The notes beneath the pieces are model-generated. The model was not told the DNA's origin. It did no database searches and worked only from the letters and a program-made list of their open reading frames with translations. The translations under genes were made by a program, and so were the position numbers. From positions 124,001 to 188,000 of the forward strand of contig JAGVVL010000001.1 in NCBI GenBank assembly GCA_018287875.1: a stretch of 64,000 nucleotides of DNA, in the 5' to 3' direction. Origin of the DNA: Nigrospora sphaerica (Eukaryota > Ascomycota > Sordariomycetes > Amphisphaeriales > Apiosporaceae). Below are positions 57,262 through 64,000 of this stretch, piece by piece (position 1 is the first letter of the stretch; the number at the start of each line of letters is the position of its first letter).

Positions 57262-57904
57262 AAGGAAACTTAACGATGGTATTCTTGGAAGGGCGGTAGA
57301 ACTTTCCGTTTTGGTGTCTCAGCAGGTTCCTGTTTCGGTTGATTATCTCTGTACTGCAATTAGCACCCACTTGTCCAGTTCCAACATATATAAGTCCCGC
57401 TCTCGAATTCGAATGGTTCCTGGGACGTGACGCGTGCTTAGGCATCGCCCTAGACATGCATAGCATGAGCACTCGACTCTTGGGGAGGGGCTACATGAAG
57501 TATCCATGATCTGCCGAGCTATTAGGCTGAACAGTATACTCCACGTCAAATTGGCCTGGCATTGGACCCTCTTGGGGGTGGAATAGCTATTCAAATTCAT
57601 TGCGAAATTAAGACCTATCTGATCTTGTTCACTGGGGCATGGGCGCCACCACCGTTCCATTTAAATTTTGACGCGTGATGATGCTGTAAATTCGGTTCGT
57701 GGGGTTGCTGGAACATGAGTCCTTCACCCATGATTTATTTCCTCCCTCGTATGAGACCTGGATCGTTTCACCTGTAGTGTTACCACTGTCGAGGCTATCC
57801 TGTTATGGCGCCCAATATTCTCATCATATGTGCTGCCTGGTGGAGGAGTGTAGCAATAGGTATGAATCGGGCTTTGACCAAGAAGGATGACATTCCAAAC
57901 GGCC
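57262..57904. other. Convergent 3' intergenic region
   Basis: The monooxygenase and the regulator end toward each other here; no supported gene. Confidence 0.55.
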
Positions 57905-59968
57905 TCAGGGATCCAGTAATCCGACAACGCGCGCTTGAAGAGCGTCGGCACTGTAATCAAGCTCAAGCTGGATCTGGTCGGAGTACAACGAGGCTACCGG
58001 AATATTGCTTGCCCAATCAGCGAGTCTCGCTTGTAAGAACTCAAATGAATCGAATAGCAGTGCGTCCGACAAAGTCGCAACCGTGGGCGCCCATGGAGAT
58101 AAAAGGGGGGCCGATGCGCGGCCGATGGTAGCGTTACCTTCGGTCCAGCTCGCCTGAGTCCGGCGTTGGCATCGGAGCAGGGACTGCAGCGTGACATAGG
58201 CAGCCCACGTCACCGATAAATCCGTTGCCGCGTCGCCGGGGAGCGCCTTGTTCAACGCCTCCAGGGCAGCGGCCGAGTCTAGTGCGTGTTGACGGGCGGC
58301 ATCTCTGCACGAGCGCAGCTGACCCGGGTCGAGTCGCATCCCTTGACACGAGCTCATCTTGGCCAGCTTAGCCTCGGCCAGAACGACGACGAGAGCTCGT
58401 GTCTGGAGATCCACTAGCACGGCATCGAAATCGGGGCTGCCCGTGGACCCCGCCGTCCAAGTGTCAGTGAAGGTCTGGAGGTAACCCAGTGACTCCTCTA
58501 GCTGGCTTTGGTGTGTCCAGAAATTGTAGGCTCGGACCGTGCCGTCGGTGCCGTTGTTCTTCCGGTTGCCTATGCGGCTGGCATGCGCCAAGACGTGCGT
58601 GCTCAGGGCACGCAGAGCCGTCAGCCCTTCATCAACGGAGAGAAGCCTGTTCACTGTGCCGCGGCACGCATCGGAAAACATCAGCCCCGAGGCTCGGTCG
58701 GCGCTGGGCAGGTATGTTGAGACCTGGAGCGCATCGAATACTGTTTAGCCGCCACATTAAGAAAGGGGGAAGTGTAGGGGAATCGCCGACTGACCTCCTC
58801 CATGGGAAAAGTCATGATCCTGTGGTGTTGGTGCACCGTCATGAGAAAACTGGCCAAGCCTCTCGCCGCCCAGAAGGCCCGACGGGCGGCCGGTGCTTGG
58901 CCAGCATCGCCCAGCGGCGGGGCTTGGTCCGAGTCGAGCCGGTGCAACTGCAGCTCCTCCATGATCCAGACGGCGCGGCTTTCCGACAACCACGCGCAAC
59001 CGACCTCGGCCTGCTGGAGCTCATAGAGGCCGAGCAGGATGGTTGCCTGAAGCGTCAGCAGCAAGCTGGCGGTCGACTTCTTGCCCAAGTCGCTCTGGTT
59101 TAAGGCAGCCCGCGCCAGGCGGTAGAAAAGAGCGGCGTGGTCCCCATCAGACACGGTAGCCAAGAGGCCGTAGTCAATACCCGGCGCGGCCTCCAACATT
59201 GGCAGTCGAACTCGGCTAGCAAGCGCACTGGCGTGGGCGCATATGGCGTATTTGACAGCCACGGCTTCATAGCCAGGCTGCTCGAGGTAGGATTCCAGGC
59301 TTTCCGGGTCCTCGAGGCACATGAAGGTCTGCTGGTTCCAGCGGCAGAAGATTGACACTCTAAGACGTTGGGTATTAGCAACCACCAATGAGCAGCTTTG
59401 TAACGGATGTGCCATACAGTGTTTTCGTCAGTCCAGGGGTTAGGCCGTCTGGCGGGGAAATATCGACCTGCAGCGCGGTCTGGAAGTCTTCGACGACCAT
59501 TTCTGCAATATTCGAGAAGTCGCCCGGCGGCGAATCGTCGTCCCCAAGCACATCGTCATCCGGAGGGGTTGGCTGGGACGTGGCGGGCCACGATGCGGCG
59601 CCGGCGCCGAAGCTGTGGGCGATGACGCTGCCTCCGTCCCTCGTCGCCTCCAGCCACCCTGGAGCATCGCCCTGAGGAGTGTAGCATGTGCTTGAGTTAC
59701 TTGAAGTCGTGGTAGATAGCGGTGGTCCCGGCCTGGGCTTCTTGGGTCGGCCCCTTTTTGCGCTGTTGCGCACAAAGCAGCACCTCGACGCCGATCCGGT
59801 GCCGTGGCATCTTTTACACACCGGCCGGCAACCGTCGCATTTCACTTTGCTTTCGCGGCACGGGTTGCACGCGATGTGGCGCTGGGGCCCTGATGCCGGT
59901 GAGAAGTACGCCGCCTCCACGTGTTCGAAGCGTATCGCCTGAGAGATATCCATGACTGCCAAGCCCAT
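57905..59968 (-). CDS. Zn2Cys6 transcription factor, probable cluster regulator
   Basis: Three minus-strand exons (59968-59418, 59359-58795, 58723-57905) give about 644 residues. The N-terminal zinc cluster reads CNPCRESKVKCDGC then VCKRC and, after eight residues, C (CX2CX6C...CX2CX8C). A basic linker (KRGRPKKPRP), a Ser/Thr- and Asp-rich spacer and a helical C-terminal region (FCRWNQQTFMCLED, LLLTLQATILLGLYELQQ, RRAFWAARGLASFL) follow, as in metabolite-cluster regulators. It should bind CGG-type sites as a dimer in the nucleus. Two ATGs are possible (59968 or 59953). Intron 1 was placed at GTATGG (59417) because only that choice keeps the frame with a normal intron length. Confidence 0.87.
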
Positions 59969-60130
59969 GGGCCAGTTGCACCGGCGTCGAGACAGTGATA
60001 ACCAATATGTTGATTATTATGGCATCGTTACACGGTCTTGCCGCCGGCCAGGGCATGTCGATTTATCTCTCTTCCTACGGGGGTGCAGGATGATCGCTAG
60101 TTGCCCTAATCTCGTGTACGGCAGCAGTAA

Positions 60131-60149
60131 GGGGGGGGGGGGGGGGGGG
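60131..60149. repeat. Poly-G tract (19 G)
   Basis: Uninterrupted G run followed by TGTAGGGGG. Confidence 0.8.
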
Positions 60150-61597
60150 TGTAGGGGGTGAGGTACGACGGTGACCTTTTGCGCTGTTTTGGACGACCTG
60201 CCCGTTTAGCCCCCTGTCGCCTTGCCTGAGCTGCATAAGCTTTCACATAGCTTGCTTGGCCAGCGAGCTCGAAGCACAATCGCAAACAGGTGCGTTATCA
60301 AGGTATGCCTGGCTCCGCTCTGTAATACGTGCATGTGTGAGGATTCAAGGCTTACGCAGTCCTCCCGGCAGGGTGGGACAGCGGCCCAACCCCCCCTCAA
60401 CTGCTTGTCCGCGCAAGAGCCGGGTGTATCCGCTTACGGGGATTCACCAGAGCGCTGCCGACTTGCGGAGGCGAGCGGCCGCGCATGGATCTATTGTTGA
60501 CGAATGGAATGTGGCCATTGGGAAGAGACGATGAGATCGCGTCAGCCCTGCGATTGGTGGTGTTATGTAGACGCGGGTGGTGGCATCGAGATAAAGACTT
60601 GTGGAACGGACCGCACTGGGCTCTTGACTATGTGTGGTCTACGAACCACCAGCCATAGTGGGGGGTGGGGCCCCTAGCTTGTATCCCACCACCGCTTAGG
60701 CTGCCCGTCCAACTCAAAAAGACTTACGGTAACGCCCTCACTTAGAGGCGGGGGACTTAGTAAGAATATTGAGGAAGTGGGTCCACATACCTTGTACTGA
60801 CCCACAGATCCCGCGGCCCTGTAATAAGTCTAGCTGTGGATGCCGTCTTTCGTAATCCACTAACTCATAACTCTACGAGTGCTGCTCTACTCCGAGCTTG
60901 CTCTCGGCCTTCCTTCATAAACCTGATTTCCCGTACTGAGGTATATACCCTCTCACCTCGGATAATTATGCAGAAGCCCCCTCTTGTACATGCACGAGGG
61001 GCCCCACACGTGTCGTGCTGACTACAGCAGACGTGTGTGGCAGGTTTTATCTGATAGCAAGTTGCGGCGTGAGACTTGCATTCAGCTTGAAGTGGCGGCT
61101 ACTCATTGGCGGGACGGCTTACGCGACGCCTCCGCCGGTTGTGGATACCATGTGCCGCATGCTGACTGCATTATACCAGAGTACACATAAACCAGGGCAA
61201 GGATTCTACTAGTCCTTGCTTGAGGGAGAAGGGCGGGGGGCCAGGCGGTGCGGGGGAACCGGGGTTGGAGTCAGCCTGAAAGCCCGGCAAGTCTGGGCCG
61301 TGACCATTGACGTGAACGATAGGCAAGGTTGCATCCGGCCTATCGAGGCCTGGAGCTGTGTGACATCATTGCGTTTTCGGAAGCTCATTTTGCCGTCAGC
61401 GGCTTGAACAGCCATTGCCCCTATTGGCCGCCGTATCGACTGCACATGCAGAAAACCAAGTGTTTCCGGTTGATGGAATAGGTGACCACGTTTCTTGATT
61501 CCAGCTTGGCAAGCGTGGGATAACGGATGCAACTCCGCGTGTCTGTTGCCAAAAAGGCTTCTTTTTTGTGCCCCGTTGTATAACCCTCACCCCCGCA

Positions 61598-61612
61598 CCC
61601 CCCCCCCCCCCC
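61598..61612. repeat. Poly-C tract (15 C)
   Basis: Uninterrupted C run about 230 bp upstream of the hydrolase start codon. Confidence 0.8.
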
Positions 61613-61841
61613 ATCTCGGCACGTCTGCCGATCCGTGGGCTGGAATACTCGTGAACATTGCTCCATTGGACTTCGGACCGGGCTCTTTTAGACATATGGA
61701 ATAGAATCATAGTGTAGGCCTCAACTCTGCGTTGTGATGAGATGTGATAGTTTGTGCCCTATATAATTTATTTCTGACGAACAAGGCGTATAACCTGGTA
61801 ATGCACTTCGTTACAGATCCTGTGCTTGATTCAAAGTCACT

Positions 61842-63129
61842 ATGGCCTCCCTTGCGTTCCCCTCGATTGCCAAAAAGGCAACCCTCTCTGATGGTACCAC
61901 CTACGGCTACGTTGCCGTGGCCCCGACGGACCCTAAGAAACCGACCTTTCTCCTTCTTCACGGCTATCCCAGCTCAAGCTATGACTGGCGTAACCAGATT
62001 CAGAGTCTGCCGGCAGCCGGGTTCGGTGTCATTGTGCCTGATCTTCTAGGCTACGGAGACACCGACGCGCCAGCCGACGTCTACGCGTACCGTATGAAGA
62101 CCATGGCGCAACATATCGCCGAGATTCTGGACAGAGAGAGCATTTCACGCTGCTTTGCTGTATCCCACGATTGGTCAGTTTAACTGCTGTCCTCGCCATC
62201 CTCGTCAATGCTAATGGGGGGTTGCGTTTGGCACAGGGGCTCTGGTCTGCTCTCTCGCCTAGTGACGTACATACGGAGCCGTTTATATGGCGCTGTGTTT
62301 GTTTCTGTTGGCTACGTGGAACCCAAGTTGGTCTGGGACATTGGTAAGAACCCAAATGCTCTGGGTGTGATTGAATGGGGCCATTGTGGCTGACAAACAT
62401 ATCGACAGATGCACTCATTGCATTAACCCGGAACGCGTTCGGTTATGAGACGTACGGATATTGGCCTTGGCACAACTCTGAAGAAGCGGCCAAGGACTGC
62501 GATGAGCACGTGAGTCCAAACCCAGAGAGAGGAGGAGAAGAGGAAGAGGCAGAGGGAGAAGGGGAGGAAAAGAGCTGAAGGAGACGAAGGAGAAGAATGG
62601 GAAGAGGTATAAAGTAACAACCGCTGCGTATGGCTCTGTACTGACTCGCCTGGTCGTCGACGGGAAGCCTGCCTCGGTATTCAGTCTGATCTACCCCAGC
62701 GACCCTGAGGACTGGAAGAAGAATTTCGCGCCGCTGGGGGCGGCCCAGAAGTACGTGCAGCGCGGCCGGCTTGACCCGCTCCCTTCTTGGTACAGCTTAG
62801 CCGAGTACACGATGCGCGACAGAATCATCAGCATGAAGGGGTACAGGGGTCCTCTGAACTGGTACAAAGCGGCGGTGCGGGGAGTCAACCTCGCCGACGA
62901 GGAGGGCATTGCCGATGAGAGCCTGTTCTGCGATGTGCCGACCCTGCTGGTTGTCAGCGACCGGGATTACGTGACGCGGGCAGATATGCAGAGCGAGCAG
63001 ACGTTGAAATGGGCGAAGCAGCTGCGCATTGAGACGATACGAGACTGCGGCCATTGGATCCAGCTAGAGCGCCCTGATAATCTGCAGGCTCTACTGGAAG
63101 CATTTGCCGAGGGCTGCCAGTTTGAGTGA
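61842..63129 (+). CDS. Alpha/beta hydrolase, epoxide-hydrolase type
   Basis: Four exons (61842-62173, 62237-62343, 62409-62509, 62668-63129) give about 333 residues. The oxyanion region is FLLLHGYPSSSYDW (HGYP). The nucleophile elbow is SHDWGSG, with Asp about 110 split from the rest by intron 1. The charge-relay acid is probably Asp in LVVSDRDYV, and the His is GHWIQLERPD. Lid tyrosines are present (GYETYGYW, NWYKA). An Asp nucleophile marks epoxide hydrolases and haloalkane dehalogenases rather than esterases (Ser). It could open an epoxide made by the monooxygenase. A role in releasing the PKS product is possible but less likely with Asp. The start is the first ATG and fits the family length. 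Confidence 0.88.
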
Positions 63130-64000
63130 CTGTGGGGGGGGAGGAAGGAGGAGGGGTGGAGAGAGAGCACGATCTGGACGAATGGGACCCGATGACTACA
63201 GTACGGAAGTGGGGGGAAACAGGGCGTTTTCAGGGGGTTGGGGGAAGGGGGTGGGATGCGACCTGTTTGTTTTTAGTCACTGTTCCTTTCCTGGCCAAGT
63301 TCAATGACGTCCTGTCCGTACTGTCACATTCGCTCCCCGCTCGACCGAGGTCAGCTGACCTGGAATGTCGTGTCTCACCAAGCGCTCCCTGTACGTGCCC
63401 TCCTTGGCGTCTTCTCGTGTGCCGCTCCTGTCTGTCCTGGTCGGCAATCGCAACACCTTGTGGCTTTGCCACCCTCCAACACGCTCCGTTCTCTTGAAGG
63501 CGCACAACTGTTTGGTGACACTCTTGCACGCGTATCCATCTCGGCGGACGAGGGTCGCCGTCGTCTGTTGTCTCTTCGCACGTAATAGGATCCGGGACCT
63601 GGAGTGCGCTTGAATTACGGAGAACGCTTAAGCCCCATCCGGAGCCTCATTTTCCGCACCACCTCATTTACCCCCCGCCCGCACCGACACCACGACGGCT
63701 GCATCCGCTTCGTGAACCGAACAGACCACGCTTCCGGATCGGTGCGTCCCCATGGACCAATCCGAGATAGGGCTTGTCAATGGAAAGCAAAAACGCCGCT
63801 CGGGGCGGCGTCGGAAGACAGGTGAGCGACTTCGTGTCTATCCATGGCTTGCTTCGACTTTGTTACTACCCATGGCTTGCTTCGAGACCGAGGCTAACAT
63901 GAAAACTCGCGCCCAGGTTGGTAAGCGACCCACCCCCATGTGCTCACCGTCTTGGGTTGGCTGGAGAGTAGCAGTAGAACAGACAGAGTTTTGACACCAT
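63130..64000. other. 3' flank of the hydrolase to window end
   Basis: No supported gene. ORFs here overlap on several frames with no recognisable domain. A further cluster gene could start beyond the window. Confidence 0.5.

Larger units (their letters stand above)
59969..61841. other. Intergenic, regulator to hydrolase, with homopolymer tracts
   Basis: About 1.9 kb without a supported gene. It has a run of 19 G at 60131-60149 and a run of 15 C at 61598-61612. It must hold the promoters of both flanking, divergently transcribed genes. Confidence 0.55.

Noticed and set aside
59360..59417. Alternative intron 1 of the regulator at GTGGTT...AGAG
   Set aside because: It would be about 28 bp, below normal fungal intron size. 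The GTATGG donor gives 58 bp and keeps the frame.
1..64000. CRISPR arrays, bacterial operons or a prophage
   Set aside because: No regularly spaced repeats. Introns, RIP decay and fungal transposons show a eukaryotic nuclear sequence.

Overview
The window looks like nuclear DNA of a filamentous ascomycete (Pezizomycotina). Genes carry short GT...AG introns of about 50-160 bp. There are Fot1/Pogo DNA transposons, a MAGGY-type chromovirus and other LTR elements, and many old repeats show C-to-T/G-to-A decay of the kind left by repeat-induced point mutation (RIP). I cannot name the species. Exon boundaries below were worked out by hand from reading frames and splice sites.

Layout. 1-17200 is a mixed zone of sparse genes and AT-rich gaps. 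It holds the 3' end of a short-chain dehydrogenase, a multi-pass membrane protein divergent from a secreted GMC oxidoreductase, a rhodopsin-type (Pth11-like) membrane protein, a miniature LTR element (TRIM), a small hypothetical ORF, a six-cysteine secreted protein and a broken MFS transporter. 17200-43290 is a nested transposon block: a RIP-decayed Fot1-like element; a second Fot1-like element split by a nearly intact 5.8 kb chromovirus; a decayed LTR element of about 12.9 kb whose 5' LTR is split by another solo LTR; solo LTRs of three families; and a second miniature LTR element whose 3' LTR is split by a solo LTR. Target-site duplications or TA flanks can be read for most of them, so the insertion order can be reconstructed.

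43290-64000 is ordinary GC-balanced DNA carrying what looks like a polyketide biosynthetic gene cluster: an MFS transporter, a highly reducing PKS of about 2180 residues (KS-AT-DH-degenerate ER-KR-ACP, no methyltransferase), a flavin-dependent monooxygenase divergent from the PKS, a Zn2Cys6 regulator and an epoxide-hydrolase-type alpha/beta hydrolase. A likely scheme, which is inference, is that the PKS makes a partly reduced chain, the monooxygenase oxidises it, the hydrolase opens an epoxide or ester, the transporter exports the product and the Zn2Cys6 protein controls the set. I do not recognise the product.

The most unusual items are the two miniature LTR elements (one with a perfect 5-bp duplication and identical LTRs, the other with a 12-nt self-complementary primer-site candidate), the large decayed element with extra coding regions on both strands, and LTR ends that keep a hairpin while changing its sequence.
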